From Austropuccinia psidii (lineage: Eukaryota > Basidiomycota > Pucciniomycetes > Pucciniales > Sphaerophragmiaceae): DNA of 64,000 nt. The stretch covers positions 49,214,698 to 49,278,697 of the forward strand of contig JALGQZ010000011.1 in the NCBI GenBank assembly GCA_023105745.1, in the 5' to 3' direction. The notes under the pieces were generated by a model, which saw only the letters and a program-made list of their open reading frames with translations, did not search any database and was not told where the DNA came from. This document shows, in pieces, positions 22,168 through 33,579 of the stretch; position 1 is the first letter of the stretch; each line of letters begins with the position of its first letter. Both the position numbers and the translations under genes were made by a program.

Positions 22168-25121
22168 TCCCCCCTTGCAATGAACATGGAGAGAGAGCAC
22201 AAAGCTTTTTGAGAAGATTATGAAATTGAAGAGATTTAAAAAGAATTGTTTTACCTACAGCTTTGGTTAGGAAATCAGCATTCATTGAGGTGGTAGAAAC
22301 ATGTTTTAACATTATTGTTCCTTTATTGAGTAATTATTGCATAAAGTGAAACTTGATGTCCATGTTTTTAGTCTTAAAACCACTATGATTGGCATCATTT
22401 AAAGCCAGATCTATTTCTCCTTTGTTGTCATTTAATAGAAGAGGATTGAGCGAAGATGTGGTGAGTTGAATTTCGTTGATGAGGTTCATTAACCAGATTG
22501 TTTCCTTGGCTGCATCACTGAGAGATTTATATTCAGCTTCTGTTGTTGAATGAGAAACAGTTTGTTGTTTCTTTGATTGCCATGATATAAGATGTCGATT
22601 TATGCTGATGGTTAAACCTGACACAGATCTTTGATCTATAGCACTATTTCCCCAGTCAGCCTCTGCATAGGTTTCAATATGATGAACACCATGGTTTTTG
22701 AAAGTGAGGCACAAATTCTTTGAGTGATATAGATAACAAAAAACTTGGAGGCATGCATTCCAGGTCTTTCAAGAAATTGATATAGGTGCCCAACTGAAAA
22801 AGTGATATCTGGTTGAGTATTTGAACTAATATAATTTAATGCACCAATTGCACTTCGATAGTTAATATTTAAAATGTTGAAATCTTTATTTTTTTTCCAA
22901 TGGATTTGTTAATTGTAGATGTGGCTTGAGGGGTGTGTTTGAAGGAACAAAGTCTTTGATCTCGTATTTTTCAGCTAGTTTGTCAAGATAGTGGTCTTGA
23001 TCTATGCTAAACCCATCATTAAGATGATTAATTTTTATTCCTAGAAGTAAATTTGCTTTACCTAGATCTTTCATCTTAAATTTCCTTTTAATTTCTCTTT
23101 TAAAATCTTCTAGATCAGGCCCAAAAACAGCGAGATCTTCTACATGAACGTAAGTCCAAATAGGATCTTTTCCTTTTTTCTAAAAGACACATGGATCTTT
23201 GAGAGAACATTGAAATCTCGATAAAAGCAGCCATTTTGAAAAATGTTTATACCATGCCAAGGATGATTGCTTAAGTCCATATAATGCTTTGTTGAGCTGT
23301 GGTACTTGAGTTTCTTTGTTTTCTGAGACCCCTTGAGAAATTTCCAAACAAATCTCTTCTTGCAATGGTGCGTTTGAGAAAGACCTTTGTACATCCATTT
23401 GATGAAATTTGTATTGATGAATTGCCGCAAATGTGATAAGAGCACGTAAGGATGCTAATCTTCCAGCAGGAGAAAACGTAATTTGGTAATCTAGTCCCAC
23501 TATTTGATGGAATCCATGAGTGCATAAACGAGTTTTATTTTCAATAATTTCTCCTGAGTCATTTGTTTTTTCTTTAAAAACCCATTTGCTTGTGATTGGA
23601 TTATCGCTTTCTTTTCTGTCTCAAAGGGTCCACACATTAGGTTTATTGATATTGAGGATTTCCTTTTGTATAGCAAGGTTCAAGTCTTCTTTATTTGGAC
23701 TGATTGTTGCCTTGTTATAGTTTTTTGGAGTGTGATTTATCAAATTGGTCAGGTTTGTTCTGAGTTGTCTTTTGGGAAATGGCAGAATATTGTCACTATC
23801 AATTTTGCTAGATATCAATGTAGGATGTCTAGGACCAATCACCCAAATTCTTTGAGGTTGTTGTTCTAAAGCCTTGACAAAGATATCTTCTTCTTCATTT
23901 TCTTCAGGAACTAATTCAATGCTTGAAGAGTTCTCTTCACCATTGGAATCATTTGCTGGTTCTTCAGTTGCTATTGGAGTTGAGTTTGAGAATGTTTTAA
24001 AGATTTCTTCAGTAATCTGTTTTTGATATTGTAACAACAGAAATTTTCTTTCATCAAATAATACATGCTTACTTATGATGATTTTTTGATCTGATAGCCT
24101 AAGTATTTGATAGCTAGAAGCTTCATTTTTGTAACCTAAGAAAATCCCATCCCACGCTTTTGGTCCAAATTTATCTGAGATGTTTTTTGTCAGAATTTTC
24201 AACCAAACGTTTCATCCAAATTTTTTAAGTTTATGTAGTAGTGGTTTAGTTTTATACCATATTTCTTATGGTGTCATTCAGCTTTCGTGTTTGGGAATTA
24301 TATTAAATAAAAATGTTGCTGTAGATACACCTTCTGCCCAAAATTTAAGCGGTAAGTTAGATTGAAGTAAGAGACATTTAGCTTTTTCTAGAATAGATTG
24401 ATTAACTCTTTCTGAGAAGGGATTGTGTTGAGGAGTGTATGGTGGACTAATTGTATGGTTGATCCCTAACGCTGTACAGTTATTTTTGAAGGACTTGTTA
24501 ACAAATTCTCCTCCTCCATCCGTGGTGATTTTTTGAATTTTTGTAGCATCAGTGTTTTCAGCAAGTAACTGAGAGTTTCAAAAGTGATTGAACAGTTGCT
24601 TTTGTTCTTGAGAAATTTAGTGGTCAGAAAACCACTCATCTGATCTACAATGATGAGGAAGTACTTTGCACCAGCTATGAAAGGTGTTTCAAACAGTCCA
24701 CATAGGTCAAGATGAATGTTCTCAAACAGATAGTCAGCGGATTTAAGTGAATTTTTAAAAGGAAGATGAGTTATCTTATGTTTTATACACTCATTGCAAA
24801 CATTACTAACTTCAGTTGTCTTTATTAATTTCTTCATATTGTATCTATTCATATGGCCTAATTGCTTATGCCATAGATCACCATCTTCTTCTATTTGTGT
24901 ATTTAAGCAGTGAGAATCAGAAATATTGATGCAAGTTTCCAAGTTGCCACTTGAGATAGGGAAGACAAATGATGGTTTGAAATTATTGTCCAGGTAAATT
25001 TCAAAGTGAAATATGGTTTTTTAATTCATGTTTCACTTTTAGCTATACTAGAGAGAGCTAATAAATTTGTCGTTAGATCAGGTACATATAAACTGTTTGG
25101 CAGTAGCCACAAGTTACCAAG
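22168..25121 (-). pseudogene. Copia-2b pol relic (integrase, reverse transcriptase, RNase H)
   Basis: From right to left: pre-integrase with LWHKQLGHMNRYNMKKLIK and integrase start HLDLCGLFETP (24466-24942); a frameshifted core where TTDGGGEF and SERVNQSI are still readable; post-integrase and linker (23621-24202) with GPKAWDGIFLGYKNE; reverse transcriptase (23180-23500) ending at the TAG shared with Copia-2a; HVEDLAVFGPDL with Glu at 23138-23140; MKDLGKANLLLGIKINHLND (22886-23074); RNase H (22334-22714). Integrase acidic residues appear intact; the reverse transcriptase motif does not. Confidence 0.87.
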
Positions 25122-26119
25122 TCAATCATAAGCTTCGGCTGATCCTTTTCCTTGTGAAATCAATGTAGATTTATTACATCCGTTAGCCACTTTTGTCTGA
25201 TTTGGATGCAAATATTCAAAAAAGGATTTGTTGTTGAAAATATGATTAGAAGCGCCTGTATCAAGGAATAATGTTAAGGGATGAGCTATATTCTTATGTT
25301 TATACGTAAATAGAGCCCAAGATATGGTAAGGTTGGTTTTCTGTTCTTTTTCTTTTTGTTTTCTTTCTGGTTTTAGTTCAGGATGTAGTTGCCAGCATTT
25401 CTCTTGTCCATGCGTGGTAACGAGAGGATTGTGTCTTCCATTACTGCAGTAATGGACAATTTTTGATGGGAATGCATCTTTTCTGAGAACTAGAGCTTTG
25501 GTTGAGTCAGCTGATAATGCCTCTTCTTTGAGAGAAGCTTCATGCAAAAATTGAGAATAGCATCAGGATTTCCTTGAGTATCAGCATTTAAAGTAACCTT
25601 TTCTATTAACAAATGAACATATTCAGGGAGTTCAGTGAGTATTGAGAACACAATAATTTCATCTTCTACTACTATGCTAATGGATACTATGTTGCTAAGG
25701 CATTTTGGAATATTTGCGATAAAATCTTTTGAATTGTCTTCATAAATCAATTTTTGAAATCTTCTCCATATTTGAGGTTTACTATTGAATGACAAAGATT
25801 CAAATCTTTTATTGACTTTATTCCATAGTAAGAAACTATTTTGTTTGATTTCTTCAGGGGTAACTAGGGCTGCAAAAGTTCTTGAATCTAGGAAATTAGT
25901 GATTATTCCGCAAGCTTCAATGTTGGTGTCAATTACTTTTGCTGCTAATGCTGGTATTTGTGTTTTGACATCTCCTGGAATGCATTGTTTGATACAGTAC
26001 TGATAGAGTCTTCTTTGTTTCAAACATATAATCATTCTAAGCTTCCATTCTGAATATTTGTCTTCAGTTAAGATTGGAATGATTTTTTGTAGGTCATTGT
26101 TTTGATTGTTATTATTCAT
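25122..26119 (-). pseudogene. Copia-2b gag and protease
   Basis: Gag ORF 25490-26119 begins MNNNNQNNDLQKIIPILTED and runs 209 codons. It is followed in another frame (25122-25547) by a zinc-knuckle-like motif, YCSNGRHNPLVTTHGQEKCW, and by protease with FLDTGASNHIFNNKSF. The two frames overlap by about 60 nt, and one base lost near 25548 ('caaaaattgag') explains the break. The knuckle has C-H-H-C spacing rather than the usual C-C-H-C. Confidence 0.87.
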
Positions 26120-26161
26120 CTTGTAGTCTGGTCTTTTAGTTTGATATTTCTTGAGTTTATC

Positions 26162-26174
26162 AAGACTGTAAATC
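26162..26174 (-). promoter_or_regulatory. Copia-2b primer-binding site
   Basis: The minus strand reads gatttacagtctt directly after LTR 3. It is one base longer in match to the tRNA-Tyr anticodon arm than in Copia-2a and identical over 13 nt to Copia-5. Confidence 0.6.
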
Positions 26175-26679
26175 TACTATTTTTTTAGACAAAAATGAAC
26201 TAAAAGAGTCATTTCAATTTTCACTACTTTTTCATAGTATTATAAAAGAAAAAGAAAACATATGTCATACCTAAAAGACAAGCCTATAATACAATTTTAT
26301 GACAACAATGAAGATCTATTCTTATAACTAGGATGAATTGCTAAAAGAACAAAGTTATCGTGAGTTAAAACATATTTTAATGTGTGTATGGGGAGATCAA
26401 TCTTACTGTTCACAAAAAAAACATATGGAGAAAATAAAGAGTGATATATTATTTGTATTTTTATTATTAATGATTTTTATTTATTATTATTGATATTTTT
26501 ATTAAAACAAAAGGATTGACACTATATAAAAGAAAAAGAGATGAGTTTTAATAGTTGACAAAAGAAAATTAAGTCTCAGTGACTGAGGAATTACGTAAGC
26601 GTGGTGAGGACGTTAGATGAGTGAGATCAATATTAGAGTCAGGGTTTGAATGATGAGTTTCGACACCGAGTTTTTTACA
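26175..26679 (-). repeat. Copia-2 array LTR 3 (5' terminal)
   Basis: The outer end 'gttttttaca' is followed by the target duplication ataat at 26680-26684. It is alignable throughout with LTR 1 and LTR 2. Confidence 0.88.
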
Positions 26680-26684
26680 ATAAT

Positions 26685-26740
26685 GACATTGCCCAGTTTG
26701 ATTTTTCCCTTATGAGTAACATTTGTCCTCCCGGAAAAAG
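26685..26740 (-). pseudogene. Copia-1 internal sliver between two insertions
   Basis: This short piece encodes SGRTNVTHKGKIKLG on the minus strand. It links Copia-1 protease (right of Copia-4) to NVIIYPVLFAPNGG (left of the Copia-2 array). Its frame continuity proves that both neighbouring inserts are in the same host element. Confidence 0.85.
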
Positions 26741-27344
26741 TGTTATGAAGTAAGGGACAGAGGCATGATTTTCTACGGATGGAAAATTGCTAAAACTACT
26801 CTCCTGCTTAGCTATCACGCTGAACGGACCCCGGGATGACATGTCTCAAATGCTACATGACATGATCATATCCAGGGATGAGATGTTGAGGATAAAAACT
26901 ACTCGAGCACACTCTCTTGTGCTTAATCCCTCATCTCCAAATTCTATTTGTGTTCAACTTATTGTTTTCTCATATCTTGTATACTCAGGAGGAGTATCTG
27001 AGGTAACTCTCTTTACCTGTCTTTCAAAGTTGCCAAGGACTGTTGATATTGATGTAGTTCTCTTATCACAGCTATCTAAAGTAACTCAGTGATATTTCCA
27101 ATAGTGAATAAATTTGTATGGGAAGCTGATTCAGCAGGTAGCTCTAATATCTGCTTTGCTTCCGCTAGAGTATTCGCTCATTATTGTTTTGTATAATAAC
27201 TATTACAGACGTGTCTCACCTGTGCCTGAGGACACAGTTGTTAATATATACACTTACATATATATACATACTCACAGTTTCTATTAATGCTACTGTTTTT
27301 ACGTAGTATCAGCGCAATAAAGATTACATACTAAATCTCTTGCA
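26741..27344 (+). repeat. Copia-4 5' LTR
   Basis: It matches 36506-37099 with scattered substitutions and about a 10-bp net length difference near 27000-27030. It contains the AT-dinucleotide stretch 'catatatatacatactcac' near its end. Confidence 0.92.
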
Positions 27345-27356
27345 TGGTAGCGAGAG
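27345..27356 (+). promoter_or_regulatory. Copia-4 primer-binding site
   Basis: tggtagcgagag directly abuts the LTR. TGGTAGCG is complementary to the 3' end (CGCTACCA) of fungal initiator tRNA-Met, the conventional Ty1-type primer. Confidence 0.75.
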
Positions 27357-27405
27357 TTAGTTGTAACTGCACTAGATAAAAACAGAGTCAGAACAGATAC
27401 GGATC

Positions 27406-28523
27406 ATGTCAACAAATCCACCAGCTGAACAAAGTTTTCCCGATGATGAAGGATATCAAACCAAGATCATCACCCTAACTTGGGAAAACTGGGTCCAGTG
27501 GAGTGGTCAACTTGAAAACTTCCTCACTGGAAAAGGTCATTAATCCCTCCTATCTTCTCCATCTGAGTCCAAAAAAGCCTCCCCTAATTTCAAAAGGCAA
27601 AAAAGCAGTGCATTAGTTCTGCTATGGAACTGTGTTACTCCAGAACTTCATGGAATACTTCTGGTTAACAAAGATTCTTTCTTCAACTTTTGGAATGCTC
27701 TTGGAAAGACCTGTGGAAAAAACTCTATTGTTGTAATGTGTGATACTCTCTTTAAACTAGTTTCATTACAGTACACTCCTGGCTCCTCCCTAGAAAAGCA
27801 CATTGATACATCTCAAAAGACCTATGCCAGTTATGAATCTATCACACTTGGCTCAGATGACAAGATGGTTATCTCATCAACCATTGCTGCTGCATTCTTC
27901 ATCTGCAGTCTAAGCCACAACCGGGAACTATCTGGGTTATCTCAAACTCTCTACAATATCAAACCATTCAAATTAAGCTTAGTGATGAACCGGGTGGCAA
28001 TTGCGCACTGTTGTCATGGAACGCATCAAGAAGAAGCCTTGGCCCTAGACAAGCAAGATAAAACCAATGACTCAAAACCTGCCTCATGTGGAAATCATCG
28101 GACACAGGGTAAAGGTACCTCTAGGGGTTGAGGCAAAGGGAAGTCAACTCCTCAATCAAGAAAAGAAGATGACTCCTCAGGAATTTCAGAAAAACTGGAA
28201 AAACTGTATGCTAAACTAGAGATGAAGGCAAAGGACCACAATTTTAATGTTGTAGCCAAATCCAGCAAGGAGCCTATAGGAGATCACCAACAATCTGACT
28301 CTGATGCCTATGTCATGGAAGATGAAGTACTGAAATTAGGATCAGGAGCCCCAGAAGAAATATACCTTGATTCAGGAGCAGGAAGATCAACCGTTAATAA
28401 CCTCAGCTCTCTCACCAACATTGTCAAGGTCAAAAAATCAGTAAATACATACTCCGAACCGGGGAAAATCACTCACCTAGGAACCCTAGTGTTTCGTGGA
28501 ATACATATTTCTCCTGTCTACTT
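27406..28523 (+). pseudogene. Copia-4 gag and protease, 5' half
   Basis: The first ATG after the primer site (MSTNPPAEQSFPDDEGYQ) opens one frame interrupted by TAA at 27541-27543 and TGA at 28129-28131. Otherwise it runs to the Copia-5 insertion. Gag residues such as WENWVQWSGQLENFLTGKG match the decayed Copia-1 gag. Protease is visible as YLDSGAGRSTVNNLSSL. The frame resumes after Copia-5 as YFAPKGKVNLLSVLQ. Confidence 0.88.
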
Positions 28524-29037
28524 TGTCAAACAATAGGCCAGAATGAGCCTAATTGTTTACTTTACCAATAAGAGTAAGGTCGATAATCTACTCTCCTACT
28601 TTCCAAATAATCAATTGACCTTGTTAATAATTAACAGTTCTGTTATCTTCAAAAATGGTCATGTCTCTTTACATCACATGATCACAACAACACTTGTCGT
28701 GAATTGGAAAGAAAAATTACTCTCCTTTTCACACAGTTAAGAAGGATGAAACTGGCTCTTATTGCATTATAAAAAGACCTACTTGTAATTAGAATTAAAA
28801 TAACCATCGTGTAAAAACAGAGTCTTCTTTCTGACTTTCAGGTCCTGTCTTACTTCAATATTTTCTTCTTACTTTTATCGTATTAGTCAACATCCAGCTT
28901 TTGTACTGCATTACTTAGTTGTAGGACTACATTGATCAGTCCACCTTTAAGGTACTAGACTCATTACTCCTTTCGTAGTCTTCTTCTTATATAATTGTGC
29001 TAATAATCAGTCCACCTTTAAGTTCTAAAAATTAACA
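28524..29037 (+). repeat. Copia-5 5' LTR
   Basis: Starts tgtcaaacaataggcc and ends aaaaattaaca; same length as 33061-33574 with about 13 mismatches. The small ORFs inside (28543-28740 and its twin 33080-33277) are LTR sequence, not a gene. Confidence 0.95.
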
Positions 29038-29050
29038 GATTTACAGTCTT
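29038..29050 (+). promoter_or_regulatory. Copia-5 primer-binding site, tRNA-Tyr anticodon-arm match
   Basis: gatttacagtctt abuts the LTR. Its complement, aagactgtaaatc, is what I recall for the spliced fungal tRNA-Tyr anticodon stem-loop ending near position 40. There is no TGG-starting site nearby. Confidence 0.65.
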
Positions 29051-29085
29051 GGTTAGCTCAAAATCAAAAGGTGGACTGTGACCCT

Positions 29086-30210
29086 ATGTCTATCAAAACA
29101 ACAGACACAGCTTACAATAACAAGGACGTGTCAACACTCCCCTTCCTAGATGGTAGTAACTTTGGGCACTGGAGTCTCAAAATGAAAATTCACCTGAGAT
29201 CCAGAGAACTACTGGATGTATGTGAAAAAAGAATGCCTGAAGATGCTTCAACCAGCCAAGCAAATAAATGGGCAAAAGCCAGTTATGAAGCCATTGACAT
29301 CATCACTACTAGAGTGGTTGAAAAGGTGTTTTGTGAAGTTGTCAACAAAGAAAACTTTGCCGACTCTTATCTACTCTGGAACAAAATCATAGAACAATAT
29401 GCGTCAAAACGCGCAGTAAACAAAGGAAGAATCTGGATGGAATGGCAAAGATTCTTCTTTGATGGTGACCTACAGAACTATATTGACGATTGCAGAAAAA
29501 TGACAATGGAGTTGGAATCTGTAAATATCAAAGTACCAAATGACTTACTATCCTTCTCTTTACTTGGAAAACTTGGAGGAGATCGTGAACTACACCAATT
29601 TGTAGACAGTCTGACTCTCAACAAAGAACTCATTGAGAGACCTGAAATCATTCTTACTAGACTACAAGATTATGCTAGTCTCTACAAAGACAGAAGCTTA
29701 CCTTCTACAAAAAACTCTACTGCTCTATTCACTAACATCAATGAACCACATAAAATTGTATATTTTTGTAAATTTGGAAAACATAACGAGAAATGTACAA
29801 GTCATCAAAAAGAAGAATGTTGGGCTGAAAACCCACACCTCAGACCCAATAGAAAGAACAAAAGACAAAAATTTTATCAAGAATCTGCTCATCTCTCAGA
29901 AACACAAGCTCTAATAACATCACAAAAAGATCAAACAAACGAAATGAACACACTCATAGTTGACTGTGGTGCCACTAATCACATGTTCAACTCCATCGAA
30001 CCTTTTGTGAGTTCGCTAAAGACTATCTCACTAACAGTAACCACCGGGGATGCAAAAAGCAATCTTTTTGCTAAAGGAATAGGTACTATAGAAATAATAT
30101 GCAATAATAAGAAATTAAGACTCGACGACTGCCTATACGTACCAAAACTTAAATGCAACTTACTCAGTATGCTTGAATTATTCAAAAAAAATGATCTCCA
30201 TAGCTTGTAA
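29086..30210 (+). CDS. Copia-5 gag-protease ORF
   Basis: From the ATG at 29086 (MSIKTTDTAYNNKDVSTLPF) the frame is open for about 374 codons. Domains: gag of the Copia type (FGHWSLKMKIHLRS near residue 30), a C-H-H-C zinc-knuckle-like motif (FCKFGKHNEKCTSH...ECW near residue 220) and aspartic protease IVDCGATNHMFN near residue 290, where the usual DTGAS reads DCGAT. It ends early at 30210 because an A-run at 30183-30190 shifts the frame; pol continues in the next frame. It is the most intact gag in the window, though the element as a whole is dead. Confidence 0.85.
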   Translation: MSIKTTDTAYNNKDVSTLPFLDGSNFGHWSLKMKIHLRSRELLDVCEKRMPEDASTSQANKWAKASYEAIDIITTRVVEKVFCEVVNKENFADSYLLWNKIIEQYASKRAVNKGRIWMEWQRFFFDGDLQNYIDDCRKMTMELESVNIKVPNDLLSFSLLGKLGGDRELHQFVDSLTLNKELIERPEIILTRLQDYASLYKDRSLPSTKNSTALFTNINEPHKIVYFCKFGKHNEKCTSHQKEECWAENPHLRPNRKNKRQKFYQESAHLSETQALITSQKDQTNEMNTLIVDCGATNHMFNSIEPFVSSLKTISLTVTTGDAKSNLFAKGIGTIEIICNNKKLRLDDCLYVPKLKCNLLSMLELFKKNDLHSL

Positions 30211-33057
30211 TAAAAACAAGTTTGTTTTAGAAAATCACAACAAAATCCTTATGAGTGGAAAAATTAACAACGATCTCATGTACGTTGATTATAAAATCCC
30301 AACTTGCTTACTATCAAAAACCATTCAACAAGATGAAATATGGCATCATAGCCTCGGACACCCCAGTTCTAAAATATCGAAGCTTTTGAGCTTACCTAAC
30401 AAAGATTCAAACTGTATCACTTGCAAAATAAACAAGAGCAAAAAGCAACCGTTCAACAAACACTTTGAAAATGCTGAACTACCATTAGACTGTATACACA
30501 TCAATCTAGTTGGGCCTATAAAACCATGCTCAAAATCAGGTTTTCAGTACTTTTTAACCATAGTAGATCAACACTCAAGCTACAAAATAATCAAATTCTT
30601 AAAAAGAAAAAGTGATTGTTTTCAAAATTTTGTATTAGCAAAAAACTACATGGAAAATAAACAAGACAGAAAAATAAAAAAATTAATCTCGGACAAAGGA
30701 GGTGAATTTCAGAACAACGACTTTAAAAACCTATCCGAAGAAGATGGCTTTACACACATCTTTGCACCAACAGAAACGCCAGAACATAATGGTTACGCTG
30801 AAAGAGCTAATCATACTATATTAGAAAAGGCACGATGCTTATTGAATAGTAGCAACTTACTGCGAAGCTACTGGGCTGAAGCAATCAACACTGCTACCTT
30901 TATCTCCAACTTACTACCAACCCCTTCAAGAAACAATCAATCGCCTCATGCCATTTGGATGAAAAAGACAACAAACTTACAAAATCTTAGAGTATTTGGA
31001 TGTAGGGCCATAATACACTGCTTGTACAAAGAAAGAAACTGGAAATTAGATCAAACAGGTCAACTTGGCATACTAGTGGGATACGAGAACGAAGGAAGCG
31101 CATACAGAATACTAAGAATAAAAGAAAAAAAGTTAATAATAACAAAACATGCAAGTTTTAATGAAAAATGCTTTCCAGAACTAAACGAGGAAAGAACTCA
31201 CACTCCTTACACAATATGGCCGAATATAGAAAGCTCATTAGAAATAACAAACAACGTCGAACCAAATCCTATGGTAGAAGACTCTAATTACAGCAACAAT
31301 GAAACAAACAAAGGAAATACAGAAATAAGAGAAGTCAGAAACACCACACCTGAAAGGAACAGTTCATCAGAGGAAGAATTCAGAACCTCGTGAATTAAGG
31401 TAGTAGGACCTAGACATCCAACCATTATTAACTCCAATGTTGACAAACTTAACATCTTACCATATCAATGAAGAATTAAAACCTATATAACTCAACAAGA
31501 AGAGACTCCTAAAACCTACAGAAAAGCCTTAATTTTGATACAAAAAGAAGAATGGACAACAGCAATCAACGAAGAACTATCAAACATGCACAAACTTTAG
31601 GTTTGGGATGTTATAGAACTGAAAAAAGAATATCAATTAGTCAGAACAACATGGTTGTTCAAAATTAAAAAGAATCACCTAAACAAAATCATAGAATATA
31701 AAGCACGACTATGTGCTCAAGGCTATACCCAAACAAATGGAATAGACTTCTTCAAACCATATGCGCCAACAGGTCAGCTCAATTAACTAAGAACTCTTAT
31801 CGCCTATGCCGTCAAAAATAACCTAGAATTTCATCAGATTGATATAAAAAGTGCCTTTTTAAATGACTCTCTCTCAGAAACAGTATACCTTACGATTCCA
31901 CAAGGACTGAATCTAGATCCAAGAAAACAATGCCTACAACTCAACAAGGCAATTTACAGGCTAAAACAAGCACCGCTTGCCTGGTATCAGAGACTCAAGG
32001 ACTGGCTCAATCACTCTGGATACACTTCCTGCACTTTGGATCCGTGTGTCTTCTACAAAATGGATCCAGATCCAATCTGGATCTATATTCATGTTGACGA
32101 TATTGCAATTTTCTGCAAAGATGCAACTACCTTCAAACATGAAATAAGTAGTGAATTCGACATAAAAGATATTGGGATTGCAGATCTGATTCTAGGTATA
32201 AAAATAAATCACCACAAAGATGGTGTCTCACTTGATCAACATCACTTCATCAAAGCTCTGCTTGAACTCTATGGAATGAGTCAATGCAAAACTGTGACAA
32301 CACCGTTAGTACCTAACACCCATCTTACTCCTGCCACTGAAGTCAAAATGGAAGAATTCAATAACTTCAAAATCAAATTTTGAAGTGCTATTGGAAGTCT
32401 AAATTACTTAAGCACAGCCACCCGACCAGATCTCAGTTTTGCAGTAAGTACCTTATCTCAATATCTTGAAAAACCAGGTATAAAACACTGGTCAGCTTTC
32501 CTTCATGTCCTTAAATACCTTAAAGGATCACAAGAACTTGGATTGCTATATAAAAGAAGTAAACACAATGGGATTGAAGCATACAGTGATGCTGATTGGG
32601 GCAACTGTAGAGCAACCAGAAGATCAGTCACTGGTTATCTGGCTAAATTCAACGACTGCACAGTACTCTGGAAATCAAGGAAACAACCTATGGTTTCAAT
32701 CTCAACTGCTGAAGCCGAATATAAAGCATTATGTGACCTTATGTCTGAACTACTTTGGCTGAAACAATGGTGTGAGGAGGCAAAAATCCTTAAAACTTCA
32801 CAACCTATCATTACTTGGGAAGATAATCAAAGTTGTATTAACATAGCTAACAACGACTGCAACTTTAACAACAAAAGACTCAAACACGTCGATATCCAAT
32901 TACATTTCATAAAAGAAATAGTCAAGGCCAAAACAATAATACTCAACTACAAACCTACCAAGGAAATGTTGGCAAATTTCTTGACAAAATCAATTAACAG
33001 AGGTGAGCTCGCTCACTCTCTAGAACTACTAGGATTACGGCAACTAGGAGAGAGAGG
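30211..33057 (+). pseudogene. Copia-5 pol: integrase, reverse transcriptase, RNase H
   Basis: A single frame (the 30173-31393 ORF extended) holds pre-integrase WHHSLGHPSSKISKLLSL, integrase core, post-integrase GILVGYENEGSAYRIL, reverse transcriptase with IYIHVDDIAIF intact, and RNase H with EAYSDADWGN and SISTAEAEYKAL. In-frame stops occur at 31391-31393, 31469-31471, 31598-31600, 31784-31786 and 32381-32383. The first integrase Asp is Asn (HINLVG, 30503-30505); SDKGGEF and GYAERAN keep the other two. The LTR follows the purine-rich tract ggagagagagggag. Confidence 0.9.
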
Positions 33058-33060
33058 GAG

Positions 33061-33574
33061 TGTCAAACAATAGGCCAGAATGAGCCTAATTGTTTACTTT
33101 ACCAATAAGAGTAAGGTCAATAATCTACTCTCCTACTTTCCAAATAATCAATTGACCTTGTTAATAATTAACAGGTCCGTGATCTTCAAAAATGGTCATG
33201 TCTCCTTACATCACATGATCACAAGAACACTTGTTGTGAATTGGCAAGAAAAATTACTCTCCTTTTCCCACAGTTAAGAAGGATGAAACTGGCTCTTATT
33301 GCATTATAAAAAGACCTACTTGTAATTATAATTAAAATAACCATTGTGTAAAAACAGAGTCTTCTTTCTGACTTTCAGGTCCTGTCTTACTTCAATATTT
33401 TCTTCTTACTTTTATCGTATTAGTCAACATCCAGCTTTTGTACTGCATTACTTAGCTGTAGGACTACATTGATCAGTCCACCTTTAAGGTACTAGACTCA
33501 TTACTCCTTTCGTAGTCTTCTTCTTATATAATTGTGCTAATAATCAGTCCACCTTTAAGCTCTAAAAATTAACA
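33061..33574 (+). repeat. Copia-5 3' LTR
   Basis: Preceded by the purine tract agagagagggag and followed by the target duplication tactt. See the 5' LTR for the comparison. Confidence 0.95.
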
Positions 33575-33579
33575 TACTT

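Larger units (their letters stand above)
17151..26679 (-). mobile_element. Copia-2 tandem array: LTR-body-LTR-body-LTR
   Basis: Three LTRs (17151-17656, 21663-22167, 26175-26679; 505-506 bp) separate two internal regions of almost equal length (17657-21662 and 22168-26174, about 4 kb each) in the same orientation. A single 5-bp duplication, ataat, flanks the whole array (17146-17150 and 26680-26684), and none is present at the middle LTR. The array sits in Copia-1 between its protease and pre-integrase regions. Both bodies are decayed and share some disabling changes. Unequal recombination after one insertion, or insertion of a tandem DNA form, would explain it. Confidence 0.9.
28524..33574 (+). 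mobile_element. Copia-5, full-length Ty1/Copia element
   Basis: It is 5,051 bp with two 514-bp LTRs (28524-29037 and 33061-33574) and a perfect 5-bp duplication, tactt (28519-28523 and 33575-33579). By eye the LTRs differ at about 13 positions, so insertion is relatively recent. The primer site at 29038 is of the tRNA-Tyr anticodon-arm type. Gag and pol are in two frames because of one homopolymer frameshift, and pol has five in-frame stops. Confidence 0.95.

Noticed and set aside
30173..30210. Programmed frameshift between gag-protease and integrase in Copia-5
   Set aside because: The junction is an eight-A run, a common indel site, and the downstream frame has many stops; decay is the simpler reading.
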